From Leptolyngbya sp. Cla-17 (lineage in GTDB: Bacteria; Cyanobacteriota; Cyanobacteriia; Leptolyngbyales; Leptolyngbyaceae), in assembly GCF_016807185.1 (NCBI RefSeq), contig NZ_JAEVYN010000002.1, positions 413,183 to 477,182 on the forward strand: DNA of 64,000 nucleotides. Direction: 5' to 3'. A program made the position numbers and the translations under genes. Position 1 is the stretch's first letter. Every line of letters begins with the position of its first letter. Of this stretch, positions 33,656 to 42,943 are shown one piece after another. Under the pieces are notes generated by a model. The model searched no databases. It was given only the letters and a program-made list of their open reading frames with translations, and had not been told where the DNA came from.

Positions 33656-35255
33656 GCAGTTTAACGGTTGAAGTTTCGAGTTTTGAGGAAGTCATCAGTG
33701 CTTTTAGATCTAAAATCGCCTGGCGGCTAGCGAATTCTCTAAATGATTCATTGTGTGTTTTCTGGTGCTGTTGATACAGATGCAGTAGTTGCTCCATCAG
33801 TGATGGAATATCAGCGGCGATCGCGTTGCCAAGATGATATTTTAATGATTCCTGGTCATCGCCAATGTAAATGTGATAGCCCTCAACGATCTCACCAGAT
33901 TGCTCAAATGTGGTACCCAAAAGTGTGATTTCAGCCGGACTGGGTTGAGCGCAGGATTTTTCACAGCCTGTTAGATGGATATTGACAGGGCACTCCAGCT
34001 TTAACTGTCGGTTCAGATGATTTGCCAGGGCGATCGCGTGAGGTTGAGTCTCAGTTGCCGATGCTGCGCAGCCTGGTTTCCCAGCACACGCCGCGATCGC
34101 GGCATCCGGGCGATCGCGGCGTGTAGATAATCCTAGTGATGCGAGAGTTTGCACAACTTCAGTCACCCGTTCATTGGGAATATCGGGGAGAATCACCGTT
34201 TGCCAGGGAGTCAATCGAAGATCACCCCTACCAAACGTTGTAGACAATTCCACCAATCCCAGCAGTTGAGCAGCCGTCAATTGCCCTAATTGCAGACTCA
34301 TTCCCATGTAAGACACTCCGGCTGCAACAGTTTTGGAAACCGATAAGGCTCGTCCCACGCTTCCCAAAAGGCTACGTTGCGGGTGAATGCCTAGATGTCC
34401 ATAGGGTTGGGTCGGAAGTGGCATTGGGCAATGGGTTACTTGACGGAGAGGCTGCGGAAGATAGCCACTGACCCGCTGGAGATAACGGTCTACTCCCCAA
34501 TCTTGTAGCAAATCTCTCATGCGCGGTTTTTTCGGCGATTGGCAGCTCTGATTCCCATCGTTCTGATTCACATAGTCCAGATAAACGGCTGCCAGCGCCC
34601 CTACTACGGGTACACATTCATCCGGTTTAATCAATACTGAGGTGTTGCGCAGTTGTTTTTCAGATCCCAATGCCAATCGAAAATACACACCTGCTGGTAG
34701 ATCGATTGAATGGTTGGCTTGATGAACCAAAACTGCCGATAGCTGGATCTCGTTGTAGCGGTGTTCCCACGGAATTGGAGAACGAGTGCCAATGCCAACC
34801 GCCCCTCCACCATCAATACCCACACTAAACTTGGCAGGCAATCCAGCCAGTTCTGGATGACTCCGAATGTAAGTATCCAGTGCTAAAACCAACGGACGGG
34901 TATCAATCAGTTCCTGAGAATCAATCCCTGCGGTAGGGCTGGTCATCAAGTTACGCAGATGATCGACACTCCGATTTTGAGCCGCTAAGCCAAGATCTTG
35001 TAATGTTTGAAAAATTTCTGGAGTCGGTGGATGAATGGAGCGAACTTGCAGGTTTGCCCGATTCGTAACTTGAATCGTTTTCTTGTTCCACGCGGCAACA
35101 GTAGCAAGTTCTGTGAAAAGTTCCGCGATCGCTCGTCCTTGCTGTTGATTTAGCCACCCACCGGGTGTGCGGATGCGAATTAGATAGGCATCCTGGGCAG
35201 GAGTGTTGTAAAACAACCCTGGACAAACAATTGATTGAGCTACTTCATTCACCAT
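33648..35255 (-). CDS. cobG: Precorrin-3B synthase
   Basis: A 535-residue sulfite/nitrite reductase-like iron-sulfur monooxygenase that uses oxygen in ring contraction. It has two ferredoxin-like half domains and the cluster cysteines in ACAGKPGCAAS and HLTGCEKSCAQP. The frame extends to a TTG at 35336, but I start at the ATG 35255: AAGGAGGGG lies immediately upstream, and the longer version would run into the riboswitch B12 box. First gene of the cobGHIJ operon and under a cobalamin riboswitch. Its presence implies the aerobic route despite the CbiG domain downstream. Confidence 0.9.
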   Translation of the reverse strand: MVNEVAQSIVCPGLFYNTPAQDAYLIRIRTPGGWLNQQQGRAIAELFTELATVAAWNKKTIQVTNRANLQVRSIHPPTPEIFQTLQDLGLAAQNRSVDHLRNLMTSPTAGIDSQELIDTRPLVLALDTYIRSHPELAGLPAKFSVGIDGGGAVGIGTRSPIPWEHRYNEIQLSAVLVHQANHSIDLPAGVYFRLALGSEKQLRNTSVLIKPDECVPVVGALAAVYLDYVNQNDGNQSCQSPKKPRMRDLLQDWGVDRYLQRVSGYLPQPLRQVTHCPMPLPTQPYGHLGIHPQRSLLGSVGRALSVSKTVAAGVSYMGMSLQLGQLTAAQLLGLVELSTTFGRGDLRLTPWQTVILPDIPNERVTEVVQTLASLGLSTRRDRPDAAIAACAGKPGCAASATETQPHAIALANHLNRQLKLECPVNIHLTGCEKSCAQPSPAEITLLGTTFEQSGEIVEGYHIYIGDDQESLKYHLGNAIAADIPSLMEQLLHLYQQHQKTHNESFREFASRQAILDLKALMTSSKLETSTVKLHD

Positions 35256-35317
35256 TCCCCTCCTTCCCTGTGCGACGCAGAGAATCGACAGTCGCGTGTT
35301 CTTTAGAACATGCTTGA

Positions 35318-35515
35318 GGTTGGCATTCTGACTCAATCAATTTTGGATTTGAGATTTTGGACTTTGAATTGAAATTGGGTTAGCAACTTCCACTCTAAGC
35401 TCTAAAATCACCGCCCTAAAATCGTATTACAGTTGCGGCACAGTACCGGAATCACACCGAACTTTCCCAACGCTAAGCCTGAGAAGCATAGCATAGACGA
35501 TGTGATAACCTTTAT
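35318..35515 (-). promoter_or_regulatory. Cobalamin (AdoCbl) riboswitch
   Basis: On the minus strand the order is AAAGGTTATCAC, GGCTTAGCGTTGGGAA, then the core CGGTG-TGATTCCGG and CCGCAACTGT (35429-35468). A B12-box-like AGTCAGAATGCCAACC follows (35318-35333; consensus AGYCAGGAGACCTGCC). Order and sequences fit a B12 riboswitch leading cobG. The peripheral arm between core and box is unusually long (about 95 bases) and holds TTTGGATTT-type repeats. It overlaps, antisense, the promoter area of cobL. Confidence 0.87.
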
Positions 35516-35536
35516 TCCTCCAACCTTTCTTAAAAC

Positions 35537-36769
35537 ATGAGCAGCAAAGATTTCAGGCAAAAATGGCTGTCGATTGTCGGCATTGGAGAGGATGGGTTAG
35601 AGGGGTTGAGCATGGTGGGGCGATCTCTCCTCGATCAAGCCACTGTCTTCGTCGGGGGCGATCGCCATTTGGCAATGTTGCCTCCAGAAGATACACGAGA
35701 AAAGCTTCTTTGGACTGCTCCCATTGAAGACTCGGTGAATCAGATTATTCAGCGTCGGGGACAGGCAATCTGTGTTTTGGCAAGTGGCGATCCGATGTGC
35801 TATGGCATTGGTGTGACTCTGACTCATCGGATTGCGATCTCAGAGATAACCATCGTTCCGGCTCCCTCTGCTTTTAGCCTTGCCTGTGCCCGTTTGGGCT
35901 GGTCGCTGACCGAGATTGAAACCCTCAGCCTGTGTGGTCGCAATCCCGCTTTGTTAAATGCCCTACTCTATCCAGAAGCACGAATATTAGTGTTAAGCGC
36001 AGATAAATCGACTCCAATAACTGTTGCCAAACTTCTAATCCAGCAAGGCTTTGGCGATAGTCAAATCACCGTCCTGGAACGCATGGGCGGCACCTACGAA
36101 CGTATCACCTCCGGCACCGCCTCCACCTGGACTACCACCGACCTTGCCGACCTCAACACGATCGCCATCACCTGTTTGCCCTCCACCCCTCCACCCCTCC
36201 ACCCCTCTACCCTTCTCCCCGGACTCCCCGACACCGCTTATCACCACGACGGGCAACTCACCAAGCGCGAAGTTCGCGCCATTACTCTCTCTGCCCTTGC
36301 CCCCTTACCGGGACAATTGCTCTGGGACGTGGGCGCGGGCTGTGGCTCGATCGCCATTGAATGGCTGAGGAGCGATCGCCGCTGTCGAGCAATCGCCATT
36401 GAACAGCATCCGACTCGCCTGCAATATATTGCTGATAATGCGATCGCCCTAGGGACTCCCAATCTCACCATTGTTGCCGGAGCCGCCCCGATCGCCCTTA
36501 AAGGATTACCAGAACCCGATGCAATTTTCATTGGGGGTGGCTTGACTACGCCAGAGTTATTAGAAACTTGCTGGCGATCGCTACATTCAGGCGGTCGTCT
36601 GGTTGCGAATGCCGTCACGGTTGAAAGCGAATACCTGCTCTTTCAGTGGCAGCGTGAATTAGGCGGTCAACTAAGTCGGATGGCAATTCAACGGGCAGAA
36701 CCGGTCGGCAAATTTCTGGGTTGGAAAGCAATGGCTCCCATCACGCAGTGGGTCGTAGTGAAAAATTAA
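35537..36769 (+). CDS. cobL: Precorrin-6Y C5,15-methyltransferase (decarboxylating)
   Basis: A 410-residue fusion of CbiE (residues 1 to about 205: IVGIGEDGLEGLS, VLASGDPMCYGIG, PAPSAFSLACARLGWS) and CbiT (from about 225: LLWDVGAGCGSIAIEWLR SAM site, AIFIGGGLTTPELLE, GGRLVANAVT). It methylates C5 and C15 and removes the acetate carboxyl. The linker between the two domains carries an insert with Pro/Ser/Thr/His encoded by CCCTCCACCCCTCCACCC repeats. It is divergent from cobG; the riboswitch lies upstream on the opposite strand. Confidence 0.93.
   Translation: MSSKDFRQKWLSIVGIGEDGLEGLSMVGRSLLDQATVFVGGDRHLAMLPPEDTREKLLWTAPIEDSVNQIIQRRGQAICVLASGDPMCYGIGVTLTHRIAISEITIVPAPSAFSLACARLGWSLTEIETLSLCGRNPALLNALLYPEARILVLSADKSTPITVAKLLIQQGFGDSQITVLERMGGTYERITSGTASTWTTTDLADLNTIAITCLPSTPPPLHPSTLLPGLPDTAYHHDGQLTKREVRAITLSALAPLPGQLLWDVGAGCGSIAIEWLRSDRRCRAIAIEQHPTRLQYIADNAIALGTPNLTIVAGAAPIALKGLPEPDAIFIGGGLTTPELLETCWRSLHSGGRLVANAVTVESEYLLFQWQRELGGQLSRMAIQRAEPVGKFLGWKAMAPITQWVVVKN
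36175..36235 (+). repeat. In-frame tandem repeat in cobL linker
   Basis: Tandem CTCCACCC octamer-like units (about four) encode Pro/Ser/Thr/His exactly between the CbiE and CbiT domains. Confidence 0.75.
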
Positions 36770-36786
36770 GGGCAAGAACTCAGCGA

Positions 36787-37539
36787 TTATTTTGATATCC
36801 TGTCTCTGAGCCAAGAGAGAGCGGTTTCTACATCGGCAACTTTTTCTCCGGGTGGAAGGGGTGGGCGCTGCACCATCACCACTGGAATTCCTAATTCGCG
36901 TGCGGCAATGATTTTGGCGTAGGTCGCAGTCCCGCCGCTGTTTTTGCTGACGATCGCCCCAATCTCATACTGCTGCAACAGCGATCGTTCATTCTCCAGT
37001 GAAAAAGGTCCGCGAGCCAGCAATAACTTCCCTGGTGGCACAGTCGTATCGGGCAAGGGGGGATCGATCATCCGCATCAGAAACCAAATTTTAAGGTGGG
37101 CAAAGGCAGCCAGTTCTTGGCGACCAATCGTCAGAAAGATCCGCTGGGCTAATCCTGGCAATACTGCTGCCGCTGCTGCATTACTTTCAACCTCGATCCA
37201 ATCATCTCCTGCTACAGGGTTCCATGCCGAACGAATCAACATCAAGTGGGGAATATTCACCGCTGTGGCAGCAGCAGCAGCATTCAACGAAATTTGAGCC
37301 GCAAATGGATGAGTGGCATCAATTAGCCAATCAATCTGCTGTTCTCGCAAATAAGCTGTTAATCCTGCAATTCCTCCAAAACCCCCAATCCTTGTGTTCT
37401 CGGATGGCACGATAGGCTGCTGAGTTCGCCCTGCTAAAGAGTTGATGACTTCCACTTCCGGGATTTCAGCGATTTTCCCAGCTAGCTCCACGGCATCGCC
37501 TGTGCCACCCAATATCAACACCCGTTTTTGTTGAGTCAT
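36787..37539 (-). CDS. cobK: Precorrin-6A reductase
   Basis: A 250-residue CobK/CbiJ reductase (NADPH-dependent reduction of the macrocycle). The start RVLILGGTGDAVELAG is the nucleotide-binding loop; IDATHPFAAQIS and SKNSGGTATYAKI with ARELGIPVVMVQRP are family blocks. I take the ATG at 37539; the ATG at 37569 would overlap the carboxylase gene by 17 bases and adds a non-conserved leader. It is convergent with cobL (17-base gap) and lies 13 bases downstream of the carboxylase gene, so it may be read from that operon as well. Confidence 0.9.
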   Translation of the reverse strand: MTQQKRVLILGGTGDAVELAGKIAEIPEVEVINSLAGRTQQPIVPSENTRIGGFGGIAGLTAYLREQQIDWLIDATHPFAAQISLNAAAAATAVNIPHLMLIRSAWNPVAGDDWIEVESNAAAAAVLPGLAQRIFLTIGRQELAAFAHLKIWFLMRMIDPPLPDTTVPPGKLLLARGPFSLENERSLLQQYEIGAIVSKNSGGTATYAKIIAARELGIPVVMVQRPPLPPGEKVADVETALSWLRDRISK

Positions 37540-37552
37540 TTCATAGACTGCT

Positions 37553-40500
37553 TTAATGCTCTGTTTCATCCGATTGGATTGCCGCCAAAAGTTGCCCAGC
37601 CGTCACCGTTTGTCCTGGTTGACAAAACACCTGGGTAATCGTGCCAGCACTATCGGCAAGGACTGCAATTTCCATTTTCATCGCTTCGAGGATGATCAAC
37701 TGATCGCCCTCTGCCACGCGATCGCCGGGTTGCACCAACACCTGCCACACATTGGCAGACACATGAGCCACGATCGCTTCAACATCATTGGGAAGAACGA
37801 TCTCAGGGACTTCTGGTTGCTCTAATACTTCCACATCTTGACGAGTAAATTCTCCAGCAGTCGCCCAGCGATCGCGTTCCGCCGCAAACGCAGCTCGTTG
37901 TTTGACTCTAAAGGCAGCGATATCTTCTGCATTCGCATTCAAAAACTGCTGATACTGTCTCAGACTAAACGTTTCTTCCTCAATCTGCAGCTTCACTTTG
38001 CCCTGAATTACTGCTTCTCGATAGCGCAACAGTTCTTCCGGCGAAACTGGAAAGAAGCGAATTTGATCAAAAAAGCGCAGCAGCCAAGGTTGCTCAAAAT
38101 CCTCAGTTTGCTTGTAGCGATTCCAAACAGGCACCGTGCGCCCCACAAACTGATAGCCTCCTGGACCTTCCATGCCATAAATGCACATATAGGCACCCCC
38201 AATTCCCACGGCATTTTCGGGAGTCCAAGTACGAGCCGGATTATATTTTGTGGTGACAAGGCGATGGCGCGGATCAAGCGGGGTCGCAACGGGTGCGCCG
38301 AGATATACATCGCCTAGCCCCATCACTAAATAGCTAGCATTGAAGACGATTTCTCGCACTTGCTCAATCGTGTCAAGTCCGTTAATCCGCCGAATGAATT
38401 CGGTATTGCTCGGACACCAGGGCGCATCCGATCGCACCGATTGCATGTACTTTTGAATCGCTAGTTGAGTCGATTCGTCATCCCAAGACAGCGGCAAATG
38501 TATAATTCGAGTGGGCACTTCCAATGCATCAATCGCTGGCAGCTCGGACTCGGCTGCAATTAATGCATCCAGCAATGCTTGAACTGGCAACACTCGACTG
38601 TCGTAATGGACTTGCAGCGATCGCATCCCCGGTGTGAGATCAATGATTCCCGCTAATCGATTTGCCCTCAACCACTCCATCAATGTATAAACGCGAAAGC
38701 GCAAGTTGAGATCCAGCACCAGTGGGCCATACTCAATCAACAAAAATTTGTCGCCCGCCTGTCGATAAGTAACCGCAATTTGAGTAGATGATTCAGGGAT
38801 TTGGTGGAGTATGGGAGAGTGGAGTGGTAAAGGAGTGTTGATGATATTTACAGCATCGATCTCTCGACTTCTTAACTTCTCTACTTCTCCACTTTTCCCC
38901 TCCAATTCTCCACTTTTCAGCATTTCAATCTGACGATCTTGCGTTAACTCACGCTGAAGAGCTTCCTCAAGTGTGAGGCGATAGAACTGAACCGTATCAC
39001 CTGGTTTGAGTTGTCCAATTTTCCAAAGTTCAGCTTGGGCGATCGTGATAGGACAAACAAATCCACCTAGGCTGGGACCATCGTAAGCCAGAATGATTGG
39101 CATATCGCCTGTAAAGTCAATGGTGCCGATCGCGTATGCATTGTCATGAATGTTGGAGGGATGTAAACCAGCTTCACCGCCATCCGATCGCGCCCACTCT
39201 GGTTTAGGACCAATGAGGCGAATACCGGTTCGGGCTGAGTTGTGATGGATCGTCCAATGTGTTGAGAAAAGCATCTCAATATCACTATCTGTGAAGAAAT
39301 CGGGTGCGCCATGAGGACCGTAGAGAACACCAATTTCCCACGCATTTGTGTACTGCGGAATTAATTGAGGCGGGCGTTGCTCATTGATCTCCTGCGCTTG
39401 ATCATCGACTTGATAGAGATGCAGAACATCTCCAGTCCGTAAGGTGCGTCCCGCATGTCCGCCAAATTTGCCGAGTGTGAACGTTGCTTTACTGCCCAAA
39501 TAATCAGGAACATCAAATCCGTGCTGGATGGCAAGATAAGTGCGATATCCATGTCCTTGAATGGTTTTAAGCTTAAGGGTGCTGCCTGCGTTAACGGGAA
39601 TCGATGTCCAATAGGGTACAGGCTGACCGTTGAGCGTGGCTTGCATGACGGCACCTGTGAGGCAGATAACTGTATTGCAGTTAAATCGCAAGGTCGGACC
39701 TGTGACCGTGCATTCTAGTCCTGCTGCCGATTCAGCGTTACCCAATATCCGGTTCGCGAGACGAAATGCCAGATGATCCATGGGTCCTGATGGCGGCACC
39801 CCAATATCCCAATAGCCGATCCGTCCGGGATAATCTTGAACGGTAGTGTAAGTGCCAGAGTCGAGAACATCGATCGTGCGTGGCTTATATTCAAAAGTGT
39901 TGAGATAGCGAGTGCTGATGCTTCCTTGAATAAATGCGGGACTGGCGATGACCTGACGCAGATACTCTAGGTTCGTTTCAATCCCAGCGATTTCTGATTC
40001 CTGTAAAGCGGTTTGAAGTTGGGCGATCGCCGCTTCTCTATCCTCTCCCTGGACAATCACCTTTGCCAACAGCGGATCATAGAATGGCGTAACCTCTGTT
40101 CCAGCTTCAATCCAGCGATCGCAGCGAATATTATCTGGAAACCGAACAGCACTCAATAACCCAGAACTCGGCTGAAAATTCTTGTTCGCATCTTCGGCAT
40201 AAATCCGTACTTGGATTGAATGCCCTCGGGATTGATGTTGATAATTTTTTAGAAATGTGGAATCGCCTGCTGCGAGGCGTACCATCCATTCCACCAGGTC
40301 AATTTTGCTGACCGTTTCAGTCACTCCATGTTCGACCTGGAGCCGCGTGTTGACTTCCAAAAAGTAGAACTGTTGTGTGGTTACAGCAAATACAAACTCA
40401 ACCGTGCCTGCGGAGCGATAATTTGCCGCCTGCCCTAATCGCACAGCACAGTCATAAAGTTGCTGCCGTAGTGCATCACTGATGCCCGGTGCAGGAGTTT

Positions 40501-41218
40501 CCTCGATCACTTTTTGATTGCGGCGTTGAGTTGAGCAGTCCCGCTCTCCGAGCGCAATCACAGCACCAGCGCCATCCCCAAAAATTTGCACTTCAATATG
40601 TCGTGCTGCTTGAATATATTTTTCTAGAAAAACACCGCTTTGCTTAAAGTTGGTTTGGCTCAAACGTTGTACTTTCTCAAACCCATCCGTTAGCTCTGTT
40701 TCGTTCAAGCAGACCTGCATTCCAATGCCGCCCCCGCCTGCGGTACTTTTCAGCATCACTGGATAAGTGATTTCTGCTGCTAACTGTTGTGCCTGCTTTA
40801 TATCCTTCAACAGACCCGTTCCAGGGACTAATGGCACCTGATTTTGCTCTGCTAATTCACGAGCAGTGTGCTTTAGACCAAATTGGCGAATGTGTTGTGG
40901 CGTAGGACCAATGAATGCAATCCCGGCGGCTTCACAGGCTTCTGCAAACTCGATGTTCTCGCTCAAAAAACCGTAGCCGGGATGAATTGCCTGCGCTCCA
41001 GTTTGCTGTGCCACTTCTAGAATGCGATCGCCCTTGAGATAGCTTTCTGCAACAGGAGCCGCGCCAATACACACGGCCTCTGTCGCCATTGAAACATGCT
41101 GAGTAGGCGCATCCGCTTCTGAATAGACTGCAACACTAGCAATTCCCAGGCGATCGAGCGTCCGAATTACACGGCAGGCAATTTCACCCCGATTAGCAAT
41201 CAAAACTTTGTTGAACAT
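37553..41218 (-). CDS. Biotin-dependent guanidine (urea-type) carboxylase
   Basis: A 1221-residue chain. Biotin carboxylase comes first (FNKVLIANRGEIACRVIRTL, KSTAGGGGIGMQV ATP loop, ERDCSTQRRNQKVIEE, RLQVEHGVTE), then the two allophanate-hydrolase-like halves of the carboxyltransferase (GPMDHLAFRLANRILGN and the later GMEGPGGYQFVGRTVPVW), and a C-terminal biotinyl domain with ILEAMKMEI. The family is annotated as urea carboxylase, but members preceded by a guanidine-I riboswitch and two DUF1989 genes carboxylate guanidine. That is the case here, so guanidine is the more likely substrate. Start 41218 is favoured over 41251. A low-complexity insert lies between the transferase halves. No allophanate hydrolase gene is nearby. 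Confidence 0.9.
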   Translation of the reverse strand: MFNKVLIANRGEIACRVIRTLDRLGIASVAVYSEADAPTQHVSMATEAVCIGAAPVAESYLKGDRILEVAQQTGAQAIHPGYGFLSENIEFAEACEAAGIAFIGPTPQHIRQFGLKHTARELAEQNQVPLVPGTGLLKDIKQAQQLAAEITYPVMLKSTAGGGGIGMQVCLNETELTDGFEKVQRLSQTNFKQSGVFLEKYIQAARHIEVQIFGDGAGAVIALGERDCSTQRRNQKVIEETPAPGISDALRQQLYDCAVRLGQAANYRSAGTVEFVFAVTTQQFYFLEVNTRLQVEHGVTETVSKIDLVEWMVRLAAGDSTFLKNYQHQSRGHSIQVRIYAEDANKNFQPSSGLLSAVRFPDNIRCDRWIEAGTEVTPFYDPLLAKVIVQGEDREAAIAQLQTALQESEIAGIETNLEYLRQVIASPAFIQGSISTRYLNTFEYKPRTIDVLDSGTYTTVQDYPGRIGYWDIGVPPSGPMDHLAFRLANRILGNAESAAGLECTVTGPTLRFNCNTVICLTGAVMQATLNGQPVPYWTSIPVNAGSTLKLKTIQGHGYRTYLAIQHGFDVPDYLGSKATFTLGKFGGHAGRTLRTGDVLHLYQVDDQAQEINEQRPPQLIPQYTNAWEIGVLYGPHGAPDFFTDSDIEMLFSTHWTIHHNSARTGIRLIGPKPEWARSDGGEAGLHPSNIHDNAYAIGTIDFTGDMPIILAYDGPSLGGFVCPITIAQAELWKIGQLKPGDTVQFYRLTLEEALQRELTQDRQIEMLKSGELEGKSGEVEKLRSREIDAVNIINTPLPLHSPILHQIPESSTQIAVTYRQAGDKFLLIEYGPLVLDLNLRFRVYTLMEWLRANRLAGIIDLTPGMRSLQVHYDSRVLPVQALLDALIAAESELPAIDALEVPTRIIHLPLSWDDESTQLAIQKYMQSVRSDAPWCPSNTEFIRRINGLDTIEQVREIVFNASYLVMGLGDVYLGAPVATPLDPRHRLVTTKYNPARTWTPENAVGIGGAYMCIYGMEGPGGYQFVGRTVPVWNRYKQTEDFEQPWLLRFFDQIRFFPVSPEELLRYREAVIQGKVKLQIEEETFSLRQYQQFLNANAEDIAAFRVKQRAAFAAERDRWATAGEFTRQDVEVLEQPEVPEIVLPNDVEAIVAHVSANVWQVLVQPGDRVAEGDQLIILEAMKMEIAVLADSAGTITQVFCQPGQTVTAGQLLAAIQSDETEH
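38800..38935 (-). repeat. In-frame hairpin-like insert in the carboxylase gene
   Basis: The coding strand has a purine-rich arm (AGTGGAGAAGTAGAGAAG type) and then a pyrimidine-rich arm (CTCCTTTACCACTCCACTC type), encoding a Glu/Lys/Ser then Pro/Leu/His insert between the two carboxyltransferase halves. Confidence 0.6.
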
Positions 41219-41319
41219 GAAAGCTTTCTCAGTAAGTGCTGAAAACATCAAACAGAAGTAGGGTTAGTCTTTAATCCACTCACCGGATGTGCAACTAAAG
41301 GCACTCCCCAGTCCTAGCT

Positions 41320-41382
41320 CCTTCTCTTGCCTTGAGAGAAGGTAATAATCAAAATCCCTCTCCTGCTTAGGAAGAGGGATTT
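41320..41382. repeat. Two short hairpins between DUF1989 gene and carboxylase
   Basis: CCTTCTCT (41320-41327) pairs with AGAGAAGG (41335-41342). AAATCCCTCTCCT (41352-41364) pairs with AGGAAGAGGGATTT (41369-41382). They may act as mRNA-stability or partial termination elements inside the operon; similar GAGAGGG hairpins follow birA near 44115. Confidence 0.55.
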
Positions 41383-41431
41383 GAGGTGAGAGGGGACGTT
41401 ACACATCGCGTCATCCCCTATTTCTATCCCT

Positions 41432-42073
41432 TTATGCCGCATCCCAAATAATTAGTCGGATTGGCGTAGGGTTGTAAGCATTACAGGGATTATTGATTTG
41501 TGGACAGTTAGAAATGGCAACGATCGCATTCATTTCCGCCTGCAAATCGATTATGCTGCCAGGGGCAGAAATGCCATCAACAATTTCTAAGGTGCCATCC
41601 TCTGAAACAGGGACATTCATAAAAAAGTTGATGTTGCTGACCAGATCCCGTTTGCCCAAGCCATAGGGTGCTAAAGCTGTGAGAAAGTTTTCGACACAGG
41701 CGTGTTGATATTTTTTATCTAGCCCAAAGCGTACCGAGTTACTTTCACAGCTACAAGCACCGCCCGATGTGTCATGCCGTCCACAGGTATCTTTCAAGAT
41801 CGTCATCATCACTCGACCATCATTTGATATCAGTTTGCTACCTGTATTCAAATAAAGATTGCCTTGGGTAACGGTTGTATCTTGCGCACTGTAGCGCTCA
41901 GAGGGATCATCGGCATTGTAAACTAGAAAATCAACGGCTTGGTTGCCACCCAAATCTTCAATCCGAAGAATTTGCCCTTTCTGAATGACCCGTGACCAAG
42001 GATGTCTAGCAGGAAGCACCTCGTCATAAATGGCTGTTTTGGGGTCGAGAACAGGTTCAATCGTAAGCGTCAT
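41432..42073 (-). CDS. cgdB: DUF1989 protein, carboxyguanidine deiminase subunit (UAAP2 type)
   Basis: A 213-residue DUF1989 protein. The segments LPARHPWSRVIQKGQILRIEDLGGNQAVDFLVYNADD, HDTSGGACSCESNSVRFG (clustered Cys/His, probably a metal site) and SNCPQINNPCNAYNPTPIRLIIW are shared with the upstream paralogue. Such pairs, labelled urea-amidolyase-associated proteins, were shown in other bacteria to convert carboxyguanidine to allophanate as a two-subunit deiminase. The A/B lettering here is by gene order and is tentative. Second gene of the riboswitch operon, 30 bases after the first. Confidence 0.82.
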   Translation of the reverse strand: MTLTIEPVLDPKTAIYDEVLPARHPWSRVIQKGQILRIEDLGGNQAVDFLVYNADDPSERYSAQDTTVTQGNLYLNTGSKLISNDGRVMMTILKDTCGRHDTSGGACSCESNSVRFGLDKKYQHACVENFLTALAPYGLGKRDLVSNINFFMNVPVSEDGTLEIVDGISAPGSIIDLQAEMNAIVAISNCPQINNPCNAYNPTPIRLIIWDAA

Positions 42074-42103
42074 GATTCAGTCCTAACAAATGCGGCTGGT
42101 AAA

Positions 42104-42853
42104 CTATTGAGCAAATAAAGCATCGGTATTGATGAAGCCACGAGTTGCTTCAGGATTCGCAGATCGACAGACATCATCGGCTGCGATCGCCGGAGAGTTC
42201 CAGACGGTCACTTGAATGGGTTTTGGCTCATAGGTATTACTAGGATGCAGCACATGAGGGCAGTTCGATAAAACTACCAACACATTCATTTCGGCGCGAA
42301 GATCGATAAAACTTCCCGGTTGCTCATGCCCTTCGACAAAACTCATTTTGCCGTCTGGCGCGATCGCTACCTGCGTAAACAAATTAATATTGGGCATCAC
42401 ATCTTTTTTGCTCAAGCCATATCGCGTCACCGCTCTGCGGAAGTTATCGCGGGAATTTACCCAAAACTCGCCATCTCCATACTTGGTAGCGTTGCTTGCA
42501 GTATGACTGCATCCTCCAAATAGATCGTGATAGCCAGAGGTGTCTTCTGTAACCGAAAACAAAACTCTCCCCATATCGGAGTAAATCACCATGCCCTTTT
42601 TTAAGAAGGCATTGAACTGGATTTTTGCAGTATCAGCGACGTTCAGCCGCTCCATCGCATTATCTGCGTTGTAGCAAATCAGCGAAACGCCCTGAGATCC
42701 TGCTAAATCCGTTACACGCAAGGTGTTTCCTCGCTTGATCACGCCATGCCAATAGGCGCTACCCGGCAGGGTCTCATCCAATAAAATCAGCCCTGGATCA
42801 ATTGCGGCTGGATTGGATAGACCAGAATCTGGCGAAACAGATGCTTGCACCAT
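42104..42853 (-). CDS. cgdA: DUF1989 protein, carboxyguanidine deiminase subunit (UAAP1 type)
   Basis: A 249-residue DUF1989 protein and first gene of the guanidine operon. It has LPGSAYWHGVIKRGNTLRVTDLAGSQGVSLICYNADN, YHDLFGGCSHTASNATKYG, the NINLFTQVAIAPDGKMSFVEGHEQPGSFIDLRAEMNVLVVLSNC region (in shorter blocks) and a C-terminal tail absent from the paralogue. With that paralogue it should form the heteromeric enzyme acting after the carboxylase. It starts 128 bases downstream of the riboswitch aptamer. Lettering is tentative. Confidence 0.82.
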   Translation of the reverse strand: MVQASVSPDSGLSNPAAIDPGLILLDETLPGSAYWHGVIKRGNTLRVTDLAGSQGVSLICYNADNAMERLNVADTAKIQFNAFLKKGMVIYSDMGRVLFSVTEDTSGYHDLFGGCSHTASNATKYGDGEFWVNSRDNFRRAVTRYGLSKKDVMPNINLFTQVAIAPDGKMSFVEGHEQPGSFIDLRAEMNVLVVLSNCPHVLHPSNTYEPKPIQVTVWNSPAIAADDVCRSANPEATRGFINTDALFAQ

Positions 42854-42943
42854 AAAAGTCTCCTATTGACGGTGAATAATTCAGTTGAGACCCCAGAAGT
42901 TTTACCTAGCTTTTGGAACTGGAGCAGCCACTGACTCAAATGC

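Noticed and set aside
35256..35336. N-terminal extension of cobG from TTG 35336
   Set aside because: It overlaps the riboswitch B12 box, while ATG 35255 has a near-perfect ribosome site.
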